Shown piece by piece: positions 51,819-58,366 of a DNA stretch of 58,366 nt. Each line of letters starts with the position of its first letter. The first letter of the stretch is position 1. The notes beneath the pieces are model-generated. The model saw only the letters and a program-made list of their open reading frames with translations. It was not told where the DNA came from and ran no database searches. Made by a program: the position numbers and the translations under genes. The stretch comes from an uncultured Muribaculaceae bacterium (GTDB taxonomy: Bacteria; Bacteroidota; Bacteroidia; Bacteroidales; Muribaculaceae): NCBI GenBank assembly GCA_910584365.1, contig CAJUAF010000017.1, forward strand, positions 1 through 58,366, written 5' to 3'.

Positions 51819-52574
51819 CTATCCCTTGATACCGGGGCGGGTGAGGACGAATGCCGAAAGAAGAAAATAAAGGATAATGGTGTAGGCGAAACCTTCTACT
51901 CCGAAAATCGCCACGAAAAGCACCGCGGCTGTCAGGAGGATATATCTCAGCAGGTTGTCGCCGATGCGGAAGTTTTTGAGTTTCAAGGAAAACATACGCA
52001 TATCCGACACCATCAGAAGGGCTACCCCCACGATTACAACCGAGACTATCAGGTTTCCCCAGTAGACATGACTGTGCATCCACTGGCTTGCGTGACTCTG
52101 CATCCAGGCGGTGGCTCCGATCCAGAAGATCGCGTTGGCCGGAATGGGAAGTCCCTTGAATTCGGTGGCCTGAGAGTCGTCGAGGTTGAATTTTGCCAGT
52201 CGAAGGGCGCCCATCGCGGGGATAAACAGGGCCACGAAGGGAATCCACCATGAGCCGGTCCACACCTGGAGGATGTTATAGAGAAGCATTGACGGGGCCA
52301 CGCCGAAACTTACCAGGTCGGCCAGCGAGTCGAGTTCTTTTCCCAGGGGGGAGGGGGCGTGGAGCCATCGGGCGGCGGCTCCGTCGAAGAAGTCGAAGAC
52401 CGCGGCCAGCCCTACAAGTATCCAGGCCAGCTGGCGCCCGTTGATATATGTGCCGAAAACCGTCATTACGTCGGTCTCGAAAGAGAAGGCGCATATACAG
52501 GCCAGACAACCTGAGATAAGGTTGCAGAGGGTCAGTGTATTGGGAACCGCGGTGATTATTTTTCTCAGGAACAT
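51819..52574 (-). CDS. pssA: CDP-diacylglycerol-serine O-phosphatidyltransferase
   Basis: Integral membrane enzyme joining serine to CDP-diacylglycerol to give phosphatidylserine. 251 residues with about seven membrane segments. The CDP-alcohol phosphotransferase motif is complete: DGAAARWLHAPSPLGKELD followed by SLAD, i.e. DG(x2)AR(x8)G(x3)D(x3)D. It lies 20 bases after psd, forming the phosphatidylethanolamine pathway. Confidence 0.95.
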   Translation of the reverse strand: MFLRKIITAVPNTLTLCNLISGCLACICAFSFETDVMTVFGTYINGRQLAWILVGLAAVFDFFDGAAARWLHAPSPLGKELDSLADLVSFGVAPSMLLYNILQVWTGSWWIPFVALFIPAMGALRLAKFNLDDSQATEFKGLPIPANAIFWIGATAWMQSHASQWMHSHVYWGNLIVSVVIVGVALLMVSDMRMFSLKLKNFRIGDNLLRYILLTAAVLFVAIFGVEGFAYTIILYFLLSAFVLTRPGIKG

Positions 52575-52594
52575 TGTCGGAAAGTCGTAAAGGT

Positions 52595-53266
52595 TCAGGG
52601 ATTGAGTTTTCCCACCTGCGTCACACCGCCGACGGTCTTGTCGCCCAGCCGCACGGTGATGGTGGTAGACTTCGGCAGATAGAGGTCGACGCGGGAGCCG
52701 AACTTGATGAAGCCCATGTGGTCTTCTACGGAGGCTTCGTCGCCGGGGCGCGCGTAGGTGACGATTCGCCGGGCCATCGCGCCGGCTACCTGGCGCATCA
52801 GCACCAGCTGTCCCTCCGGAGTGCGGATCACGACCGTGGCGCGTTCGTTCTCTGTACTCGATTTCGGGAGATAGGCCGCCATAAAGCGTCCTTTATGGTG
52901 TTTGTAATAGACGACCTCGCCGTTGACCGGGAACCAGTTGGCGTGTACGTTCAGCGGCGACATGAACACCGACAGCTGGATGCACTCCGTCTTGAGATAC
53001 TCCGGCTCATAGACGTTCTCCAGCGCCACGACCTCGCCGTCGGCCGAGGCCACAACGGCATTTTCAGGATCGCCCGGGAAATCCCGGTGAGGGGAGCGGA
53101 AGAAGTTGACGACCAGCAGGTAGAAGATTGTGGAGGCAATCAGCACGATTATCGGTATCCAGATGCAGTCCATCATCCAGAGCCACAACGGGACATTCAC
53201 CAGCAGCAGCGCCGCCAGCAGAATTATCAGTATGTTGGTACCTTCACGGTGTATTTTGACTCTCAT
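52595..53266 (-). CDS. psd: Phosphatidylserine decarboxylase proenzyme
   Basis: Makes phosphatidylethanolamine from phosphatidylserine. 223 residues, the short family type. Two membrane helices near the N-terminus (ILIILLAALLLVNVPLWLWMM and IPIIVLIASTIFYLLVV) precede the catalytic domain. Self-cleavage is expected at FGSRVDLYLP between Gly190 and Ser191, with Ser191 becoming the pyruvoyl group. It heads the psd-pssA-DUF4834-DUF2461 run. Confidence 0.93.
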   Translation of the reverse strand: MRVKIHREGTNILIILLAALLLVNVPLWLWMMDCIWIPIIVLIASTIFYLLVVNFFRSPHRDFPGDPENAVVASADGEVVALENVYEPEYLKTECIQLSVFMSPLNVHANWFPVNGEVVYYKHHKGRFMAAYLPKSSTENERATVVIRTPEGQLVLMRQVAGAMARRIVTYARPGDEASVEDHMGFIKFGSRVDLYLPKSTTITVRLGDKTVGGVTQVGKLNP

Positions 53267-53308
53267 GGAAAGTAGACTCGGATAATCGTCGTTTTAAAAT
53301 TCAGTCTA

Positions 53309-53339
53309 CAAAGTTAACTGATTTTTTTTAATAATCAAC
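53309..53339 (-). promoter_or_regulatory. Promoter for the psd operon
   Basis: On the minus strand GTTG (53339-53336), 19 bases, TAACTTTG (53316-53309). The predicted leader is about 36 bases. Confidence 0.6.
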
Positions 53340-53459
53340 TATCGGGACCCATTAAACTGATTATCTTCCTGATATTCTTTCAGCTTTTTTACTCTTTTTA
53401 GCCAAATTCCGCACCGCTGACTCCTCTTTGCGGGCCTTGCCGGTGTTGCCGGAATGTCT

Positions 53460-54194
53460 TCAATAGTGCGGCCGCCCGGTATTGATTCCGGCTTTGCGGG
53501 CCTGGGAGTGCTGATGTTCCCGCGGAATATGATACAGTCTTCCGTCTTTAATCAGGCGGGAGCCTGTCTGATGGAAAGTGAAGGGAACGCCGCTGTCGCA
53601 GCACTGGCTGCGCAGGTCGGTCACCCAGCTGAAATCCAGCGGTCTGGCATATTTGCCCGATTCTCCCCCCGCAGAGACTTCCTCCACAAGTTCCGGATTC
53701 AGGTATGGGCGCAGGTTGATTTTCTCAAGCATCGGGGCCACGATTATGAGCCGGTGGCGGAGCGGCAGGTTGAGGAAAAGGGGGAGCCGCGCGTCGGCGC
53801 GGTCCTGATTCTCTATGGTGCATCCGACGGCGACATGATGGTATCCCTCTCCCCAGTCATCGGGCAGACAGACGGGGAGCCGCTCTATACGCTTGGTGAT
53901 GAAGAAGAAAGTGCAGTCGTCGCGTCGGCGGATTATCTCCCAGATTTCATCGCGCCAGGCATCAGCCTCCTCGATAAGGAAATCCGAGGTAAAACAGAGA
54001 GCGAATTCGGTCCCTGGGGGAAATTTCAGGTTCTTTTTCCGATCGCGCCGCAGCGGCAGCCTCACCGAAGCCGTCTTCCGTACCTCACTTGCTGCCTCCG
54101 GTGTCCCGAAAGCCGCATCCTCCCGGTAGACATAACAGTGGCGGCATCCCGCGCTTATCTTATGGCATCCGTGCCAGGGGTTCCACATCGGCAT
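53460..54194 (-). CDS. DUF5131 (phage Gp37/Gp68-like) protein
   Basis: 244 residues. The opening WNPWHGCHKISAGCRHCYVY matches the family start, with Cys10, Cys17 and Cys20 placed as in radical-SAM-like iron-sulphur sites. FALCFTSDFLIEEADAWRDEIW and VAVGCTIENQDRADARLP are further family stretches. These proteins occur in phages and near mobile DNA; their activity is not established. It lies next to the tRNA-Ala integration site but outside the element on the chromosome side, reading away from it. Confidence 0.85.
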   Translation of the reverse strand: MPMWNPWHGCHKISAGCRHCYVYREDAAFGTPEAASEVRKTASVRLPLRRDRKKNLKFPPGTEFALCFTSDFLIEEADAWRDEIWEIIRRRDDCTFFFITKRIERLPVCLPDDWGEGYHHVAVGCTIENQDRADARLPLFLNLPLRHRLIIVAPMLEKINLRPYLNPELVEEVSAGGESGKYARPLDFSWVTDLRSQCCDSGVPFTFHQTGSRLIKDGRLYHIPREHQHSQARKAGINTGRPHY

Positions 54195-54337
54195 AATCGT
54201 TCCGTCTTCGTTATAATGTTGATATATTTTATTAATGTCGGTATATACAGTTATAGTATTCTGAATATGACTGACGATATTGTCTAAATATATATTGTAT
54301 GGTGGATATGATATGTTGCATCGTTCAGTTTCGGGTG

Positions 54338-54345
54338 CAAAGATA
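54338..54345 (-). promoter_or_regulatory. -7 box for the DUF5131 gene
   Basis: Plus-strand CAAAGATA is TATCTTTG on the minus strand, giving a leader of about 140 bases. A -33 element is not clear. Confidence 0.4.
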
Positions 54346-54397
54346 AATGTTTATTCTTCGATTTTTTGATTTTCTGTCAACAAAAATTCCGAAAAAA

Positions 54398-54429
54398 TTT
54401 GGTGGATTGAAAAAAAACATCTACCTTTG
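54398..54429 (+). promoter_or_regulatory. Full promoter of the tRNA-Ala gene
   Basis: TTTG (54398-54401), 20 bases, TACCTTTG (54422-54429). Predicted start is about 20 bases before the mature tRNA 5' end. Confidence 0.75.
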
Positions 54430-54456
54430 CAGTGCAAAAGAGAAAATGCAAAATAT

Positions 54457-54530
54457 GGGGTACTAGCTCATCTGGCTAGAGCGCGACACTGGCAGTGTCG
54501 AGGTGAGCGGTTCGAGTCCGCTGTACTCCA
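54457..54530 (+). tRNA. tRNA-Ala (anticodon GGC)
   Basis: A complete cloverleaf can be drawn over 74 bases: acceptor GGGGTAC/GTACTCC, D stem GCTC/GAGC, anticodon stem CGACA/TGTCG around loop CTGGCAG (anticodon GGC at 54491-54493), T stem AGCGG/CCGCT with TTCGAGT. The acceptor has the G3-U70 pair that identifies alanine tRNA. The discriminator is A and the CCA end is not encoded. Its 3' end borders the integrated element. Confidence 0.96.
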
Positions 54531-54534
54531 CTCC

Positions 54535-54570
54535 AAGTCACTGACTATCATTTAGTTGGTGACTTTTTTG
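54535..54570 (+). terminator. Terminator after tRNA-Ala
   Basis: AAGTCAC (54535-54541) pairs with GTGACTT (54559-54565), extended inward by weaker pairs to a loop near 54547-54553, and is followed by TTTTTTG. It should stop the tRNA transcript before the integrase. Confidence 0.75.
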
Positions 54571-54680
54571 TTTTTCCTCCCCCTCAATACTCCACGGGAT
54601 TGTGTCGGATTGGATTATATGTTGTGAATCAGACTATTAGACAAGGAAACATCCCCTTGACGATTCCTCGCAATTTTAGG

Positions 54681-54706
54681 TGGTACCCAAATCTGGTACC
54701 CAAAAA
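54681..54706 (+). repeat. Two 13-bp direct repeats just before the integrase start
   Basis: TGGTACCCAAA occurs at 54681-54691 and 54694-54704; each copy holds the palindrome GGTACC. The spacing of 13 bases and the position, 13 bases upstream of the ATG, suit a binding site for the integrase or a repressor. Confidence 0.6.
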
Positions 54707-54716
54707 TTGGTCAAAA

Positions 54717-56510
54717 ATGGAACAACAATTTTTCCCCTCCTCGGTAAATTACCGTTTCTATCTTCGCGACATACACAGAAATAAACCAGTCGGGTTGTTT
54801 CTTAAAATCAGATTCGAGGGAATAACCACGCAAATCCGATGCCAAGGTATAAAAGTCTATAAGGAACAATGGTGTCAGAGCAAGCAACGTGCCTATATAA
54901 GCCCCATCCTTTCCCCACTTGACAATTACAACAATGCCATCGTAAACAAGACGATTGAGGAATATGTGAGGAAAATAGAGGATTATATGGAAAATTCTTG
55001 GATTTCACAGAAAAAATATGTATCTTTCCATTGTGGAATTAAACAACGGCTGATGGAAAAGAAAAAATCATATAAGGATAAAGAGGTTTTCGATATATAT
55101 GCTTGGATGAAGCGTAGCATCATCAATGATGTGAAGATTTCCCAAAACACATCCTCCAATTATATGCGGTCGTTGGCTTTATTCCAAGAATTTGTCAAAT
55201 GGAGAGTGGAGCAAGGATTCGAGCCGATTTCGTCATTTTCACAGATTGATTCCGCTTTGATGGATGAATTCACCGATTATATATGTTATGAAGCCAAAAC
55301 GCCTACGGGGGATGAATATGCGGTTGTGACCGTCAATTCCAAGTTGAAGCAATTTATGTCTGTGTTCCATAACTACGCCCATAAGAGCAAGACTATAACG
55401 AAAGAAGTTGCGCAGTTGGTCGGATATGAGGAAATTCCAAACAAAGGTAATTCGCGTCATATCGCGTTGAGGGATGATGAGATATACAAACTATGGCATT
55501 ATAAGTGTAAGTCGGTCAAAGATGAGGAGATTCGTGATATGTTTCTGATTCTTTGTACTTGTGGCTTGCGTATAGGCGACCTCGGCAAACTGTCGAAAGG
55601 ATATGAGATGGTTGGGGATGTTGACAAGATTTCGTTTGTTCAGAACAAGACGCAGGAAACCGTTGATGTTCCCTTTGTTTTCAAACTTACGAAAGAGATA
55701 TTTGCCAAGTATGACAATACGCTTCCAAAGGTAAATGTCAAGCAGATTAACGAGAATATCGGGCGTATTGCGGCAGAGGCTAAGGTCGGTACAGATGAAA
55801 ATGTGATTGTCACACGTCATTATGCTGGAGAATCGAAAGTGAGGCAGGAAACAAAGAAAAGATGCAACTGTATCAAGAGCCATACAGGCCGACGTACACT
55901 TTGCACTCTTTTGGCGCATCGAGGATGGACGTTTGAGCGAATCAAGCAATATTCGGGTCATGCAAAGGCAAGCACCATCGAAAAGAATTATTGCAAGATG
56001 GATGATATGTCACAACTGTTGTTTGCCAAACTATGTGGTTCTAATCCCGAGATGATTTTGGAATATATGGATTCATTCAAATTGATTTCCACAAATCCCA
56101 CGCAGATACAACCCCAACAAACCCAGCCTAAACAGATTTGTCAGGCCCCATTGCCCATAAGTAATCCGACCACTGATGGGAATCTGTTCGTCAACAGTGT
56201 GGATGAGGCCAAGCGTGTACTTAACTATTTAGGTGCTGATGTTGATGATTATATCGAGGAGAACGATATAAACCAGTTGATAAGGATGATATGCCACTAT
56301 GAGGGGAGGATTGTCGGAGGATATGCGAAAAAACACAATATAGAAAAGATTAAGGAGATATTCAATGAATATGCCGACCCGAGGGTAAGGAAAGAACATC
56401 TGCATACTTATGCTGAATACCTCAACGCCGAGAGGGGAATTTCCTCCTCGATGGATAAGAGGCGAGAACTTGTGATAGAGGTGTGCAAGAAGAAGTGTGA
56501 TGAGGGATAA
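54717..56510 (+). CDS. Tyrosine recombinase (integrase)
   Basis: 597 residues from the ATG at 54717; an upstream in-frame TTG at 54600 would read through the direct repeats and is not favoured. The N-terminal arm-binding part (YRFYLRDIHRNKPVGLFLKIRF) is followed by a SAM-like core-binding domain and the catalytic domain with Arg285 (CGLRIGDL), His389 and Arg392 (HTGRRT), His415 (YSGHAKAS) and the nucleophile Tyr425 (KNYCK). A C-terminal extension of about 160 residues beyond the catalytic domain is unusual: it starts with a Pro/Gln-rich linker and ends in charged helices, perhaps a partner- or DNA-binding domain. Confidence 0.93.
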   Translation: MEQQFFPSSVNYRFYLRDIHRNKPVGLFLKIRFEGITTQIRCQGIKVYKEQWCQSKQRAYISPILSPLDNYNNAIVNKTIEEYVRKIEDYMENSWISQKKYVSFHCGIKQRLMEKKKSYKDKEVFDIYAWMKRSIINDVKISQNTSSNYMRSLALFQEFVKWRVEQGFEPISSFSQIDSALMDEFTDYICYEAKTPTGDEYAVVTVNSKLKQFMSVFHNYAHKSKTITKEVAQLVGYEEIPNKGNSRHIALRDDEIYKLWHYKCKSVKDEEIRDMFLILCTCGLRIGDLGKLSKGYEMVGDVDKISFVQNKTQETVDVPFVFKLTKEIFAKYDNTLPKVNVKQINENIGRIAAEAKVGTDENVIVTRHYAGESKVRQETKKRCNCIKSHTGRRTLCTLLAHRGWTFERIKQYSGHAKASTIEKNYCKMDDMSQLLFAKLCGSNPEMILEYMDSFKLISTNPTQIQPQQTQPKQICQAPLPISNPTTDGNLFVNSVDEAKRVLNYLGADVDDYIEENDINQLIRMICHYEGRIVGGYAKKHNIEKIKEIFNEYADPRVRKEHLHTYAEYLNAERGISSSMDKRRELVIEVCKKKCDEG

Positions 56511-56564
56511 TCGTCAAAAGTGACATTCTAATACCATAACAAAACTACAATATTTCACATGGGA

Positions 56565-56596
56565 TTTGGTTTTCTCGATTATTTTGTGTATCTTTG
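56565..56596 (+). promoter_or_regulatory. Full promoter in front of the structured RNA candidate
   Basis: TTTG (56565-56568), exactly 20 bases, TATCTTTG (56589-56596). The expected transcription start, a few bases downstream, falls at the first base of the outer helix of the RNA candidate (56602). Confidence 0.75.
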
Positions 56597-56601
56597 AACT
56601 A

Positions 56602-56716
56602 CTGGCAGGTTCAGGTTCCCTCTGCTGTCAGAGAGTACATTGACATGGGTAACCCCTACGGGAGGCAGGTACTTTTTACGAGTATGAGATGAGGGAACGG
56701 TTCTGAAAAATTCCAG
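56602..56716 (+). ncRNA. Candidate structured RNA or structured rep leader
   Basis: A comparatively G+C-rich island in very A+T-rich DNA. Nested helices can be drawn: CTGG 56602-56605 with CCAG 56713-56716, TTCAG 56610-56614 with CTGAA 56703-56707, GTTCCCTC 56615-56622 with GAGGGAAC 56691-56698. Inside lie TGTCA/TGACA (56626-56630, 56641-56645) and a C-UACG-G tetraloop at 56656-56661; AGTAC 56634-56638 can pair with GTACT 56669-56673 as a pseudoknot. A 15-codon frame (56645-56692) starts inside. No family is recognised. It could be free-standing or the leader of the rep-like gene. Confidence 0.5.
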
Positions 56717-56754
56717 CAGGAAAAATTCATGATGACTGAAAAAGCCTTTTCCGT

Positions 56755-56971
56755 AGAATAATAAGGTCTACTATATAAAGAGATAATATATTTAATTATC
56801 AATTTGTTATCAATAATATTTTAATTTCTTATAATTTAAAAATATATTCAATTAGTTATTAAAATAATATTCTTAATTCATATTGATATTATAAGAATTA
56901 TTCAATGATTGTTTAATTTTAATTATTAATGGTTGTATAAATATTTTAAAATAATATATTATAAAAAGAAT
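56755..56971 (+). other. Very A+T-rich stretch, possible replication origin
   Basis: About 215 bases made almost only of A and T lie directly before the initiator-like gene. They contain many short inverted repeats, for example ATTCTTA ... TAAGAAT around 56869-56898. Easily melted DNA next to a rep gene is typical of an origin, but no iterons or nick site are recognised. Confidence 0.35.
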
Positions 56972-57814
56972 ATGTTTATAAATAAACGATTATCAATCAA
57001 ATTCAATATTGATAAGTTGCATATCAAGTTTTCAAACTATGATTTGTTAAGAGATGCTATCAATGATGTCATCAGTGATTCATTCGATGGGTTCAGATTC
57101 ATCCCCATTCATCCCCACCTCAATTACAGGATGTATGAGTTGAGGTATGATGATGAGGTCTTGGGAGTGTTGTCATTCAGGGAATCCCACGGTGTCATTC
57201 TTGAAGTAGATAACAGACAGTTGTATTCGGGAAGCCTCTACAAGGTGTATCTGTTCGCCCATCGGTTCAGTCTTACGATGGAGACGTTCTCCAAGATAGA
57301 TATATGCTGCGATGCCAACGTGGATTTGCCAGGCAAGTTGAATCGGCTTCTGCACTCTCGGGCATACGAGATAACGCGCAGGGGAGTGAAGATGCTGAAC
57401 TACAAGGGGAACATCGACATAGGCGTGAAGATACTCCCCAACATAGTTACGGTAGAGGGGGAAAGGGCGAGAAGATACCCCACCTATAATTTCACTCCGG
57501 TTGTGACAAGCGGTTGCCGCAAATGTCCAGTCCGTATGGTCGGTTACAACAAGAGTGTGGAGGTGGAGAAGTCATCCCACAAACATTACATCCTCCGTTC
57601 CCTCCCGTTCGGCGATGATGTGGCACACCGTCTGGAGATACGGACGTGTGGTTATGAGATGCAACGGAACGGTTTGGATGTCAGGACATTGTTTTATGAC
57701 ATTGACAAGGAGGAGACCGTCAGGAACCTCTTCATCGCCTATCTCGACCGCTTCTTTGAGTTCAACAAGGGAGGACAGAGGTATAGAGCGAGTGAACTTC
57801 TGCGCGTGGCGTAG
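56972..57814 (+). CDS. Replication-initiator-like protein (Rep_trans type suspected)
   Basis: 280 residues from the ATG at 56972, chosen over an in-frame ATG at 56933 that lies in A+T-rich non-coding DNA. FSKIDICCDANVD, then VRMVGYNKSVEVEK and HRLEIRTCGYE follow the order seen in rolling-circle initiators of filamentous phages, small plasmids and the NicK/MobT relaxases: acidic metal-binding strand, 'Y(D/N)K..E' motif and 'RLEI' strand. A catalytic Tyr cannot be fixed by eye. Position after a structured leader and A+T-rich DNA supports a replication or transfer role. Confidence 0.5.
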   Translation: MFINKRLSIKFNIDKLHIKFSNYDLLRDAINDVISDSFDGFRFIPIHPHLNYRMYELRYDDEVLGVLSFRESHGVILEVDNRQLYSGSLYKVYLFAHRFSLTMETFSKIDICCDANVDLPGKLNRLLHSRAYEITRRGVKMLNYKGNIDIGVKILPNIVTVEGERARRYPTYNFTPVVTSGCRKCPVRMVGYNKSVEVEKSSHKHYILRSLPFGDDVAHRLEIRTCGYEMQRNGLDVRTLFYDIDKEETVRNLFIAYLDRFFEFNKGGQRYRASELLRVA

Positions 57815-58004
57815 CGCGATATACAAGGGTCGTATTGATGATTGAGGATGGTTTTCGCATAAACCGTTGAGGGTCAGAAAAGACAATGCGTTTGGCGTGT
57901 TTGACTGTGTTCAATCCCGTGGTATGTTCAAAAATTTCATCATATCATCCTGAACACCATTTGATTATGCACTCGAAAATTTCTTTGATTTTCTTGCGCA
58001 GGCA

Positions 58005-58036
58005 TTTGCAGGAACGGGATAATCCTGTTATCTTTG
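58005..58036 (+). promoter_or_regulatory. Full promoter of the serine recombinase gene
   Basis: TTTG (58005-58008), 20 bases, TATCTTTG (58029-58036). The predicted leader is about 20 bases. The gap 57815-58062 holds nothing else I can support. Confidence 0.75.
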
Positions 58037-58062
58037 CCTGCAAATCAATGAGTTAAAGAAAT

Positions 58063-58366
58063 ATGAACACAGCCGTCATATATGCCCGCGTTTCCAGCAC
58101 ATCCGACCGTCAGTCAACCGACCGACAGGTGATGGACCTGACCGCCTATGCCGTCCGCAACGGCATGGAGGTGGCGGAGGTCTACACTGAACATATCAGT
58201 GGGGCTATCAGAAACGAGAACCGTCCCGAACTGTGCCGATGCCTCGACTATTGCATCAGCAACAATATAAGCACCCTCCTCATAAGTGAGTTGAGCCGAC
58301 TTGGCAGGAACGTGGATGAGGTGCTTGCCAATGTGAAGAGATGCAAGGACAACAACCTCAACATCT
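58063..58366 (+). CDS. Serine recombinase (resolvase/invertase family), cut by window end
   Basis: The first 101 residues are present. AVIYARVSSTSDRQSTDRQ carries the nucleophilic Ser11 after the conserved YAR, and LLISELSRLGRNVDEVL contains the SRLGRN segment with active-site Arg residues. This is the resolvase N-terminal catalytic domain; the C-terminal DNA-binding part lies outside the window, so it cannot be said whether it is a small resolvase/invertase or a large integrase. The codons are much more G+C-rich than those of the neighbouring integrase, suggesting separate origins. Confidence 0.9.
   Translation, partial: MNTAVIYARVSSTSDRQSTDRQVMDLTAYAVRNGMEVAEVYTEHISGAIRNENRPELCRCLDYCISNNISTLLISELSRLGRNVDEVLANVKRCKDNNLNI

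Larger units (their letters stand above)
54511..58366 (+). mobile_element. Left end of an integrated element at tRNA-Ala (runs off the window)
   Basis: Right after the tRNA 3' end the base composition becomes markedly more A+T-rich, and the genes are a tyrosine integrase, a rolling-circle-initiator-like protein and a serine recombinase. Integration into a tRNA 3' end by a tyrosine integrase is a common route. The other end and the second att copy lie outside the window, so the border is inferred. TACTCCAC from the tRNA end recurs at 54588-54595. Confidence 0.75.

Noticed and set aside
54600..54716. TTG start 39 codons upstream for the integrase
   Set aside because: The extension crosses the 13-bp direct repeats and does not look like integrase sequence.
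56655..56668. Fragment of a 16S rRNA gene
   Set aside because: Only 14 bases match and the flanks do not; a shared UACG hairpin explains it.
56600..56760. Retron or diversity-generating element
   Set aside because: A structured RNA is present but no reverse transcriptase gene or variable/template repeat pair is seen in the window.

Overview
The window looks like chromosomal DNA of a Bacteroidales bacterium. Supporting signs are the Bacteroidetes promoter pattern TTTG-N20-TAnnTTTG, seen complete or nearly complete in front of many genes, family content such as DUF4834, DUF1573, psd-pssA and BspA-type leucine-rich repeats, and secreted proteins ending in an 'N-L-Q-G ... G-I-Y-I' tail. The fairly high G+C of the core and the tail style point to Muribaculaceae, but that placement is inference.

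Layout. 1-16 kb: a Bax-inhibitor-like membrane protein and argS, then a divergent S1/P1 nuclease followed by a five-gene run: a Ser/Thr kinase with a MORN tail and four exported proteins. upp and a bifunctional (p)ppGpp enzyme are divergent. The latter heads a run with an MTA/SAH nucleosidase, an AlbA_2 protein, uvrC and a GNAT enzyme. 16-25 kb: ruvX, def, ettA, asd, a cation/proton antiporter and pnp. 25-28 kb: an A+T-richer accessory module (unknown protein, HEPN-like protein, BspA-type LRR protein, joined by two ATGA overlaps) lying between two ~115-bp direct repeats, then a structured intergenic region with a candidate minus-strand small RNA. 28-33 kb: rlmN, two DUF1573 proteins, a WYL regulator, pdxA. 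33-36 kb: a minus-strand glycan locus (acyltransferase, two glycosyltransferases) and a tiny lipoprotein. 36-41 kb: a compact minus-strand operon trmB-mrp-aroQ-O-methyltransferase-HAD-ribF. 41-44 kb: sugar transferase and ugd, convergent with pfkA across a large palindromic terminator. 44-53 kb: a 1403-aa secreted multidomain protein, a membrane-anchored TPR/AraC regulator, and the phospholipid operon psd-pssA-DUF4834-DUF2461. 53.4-54.2 kb: a DUF5131 protein.

The last 3.9 kb is the left end of an integrated element. A tRNA-Ala(GGC) gene is followed at once by a tyrosine integrase, a probable short structured RNA with a full promoter, a very A+T-rich stretch that could be an origin, a rolling-circle-initiator-like protein and the start of a serine recombinase cut by the window edge. 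Together this suggests an integrative plasmid, IME or filamentous-phage-like element using the tRNA 3' end as attachment site.

The most interesting candidates are the structured RNA at 56602-56716 in front of the rep-like gene, the repeat-flanked HEPN/LRR module at 25-27.8 kb, and the kinase plus exported-protein operon at 3.9-9.4 kb. No CRISPR array, rRNA operon, reverse transcriptase or intact insertion sequence was seen. All positions and pairings were read by eye; nothing was run through a search or folding program.
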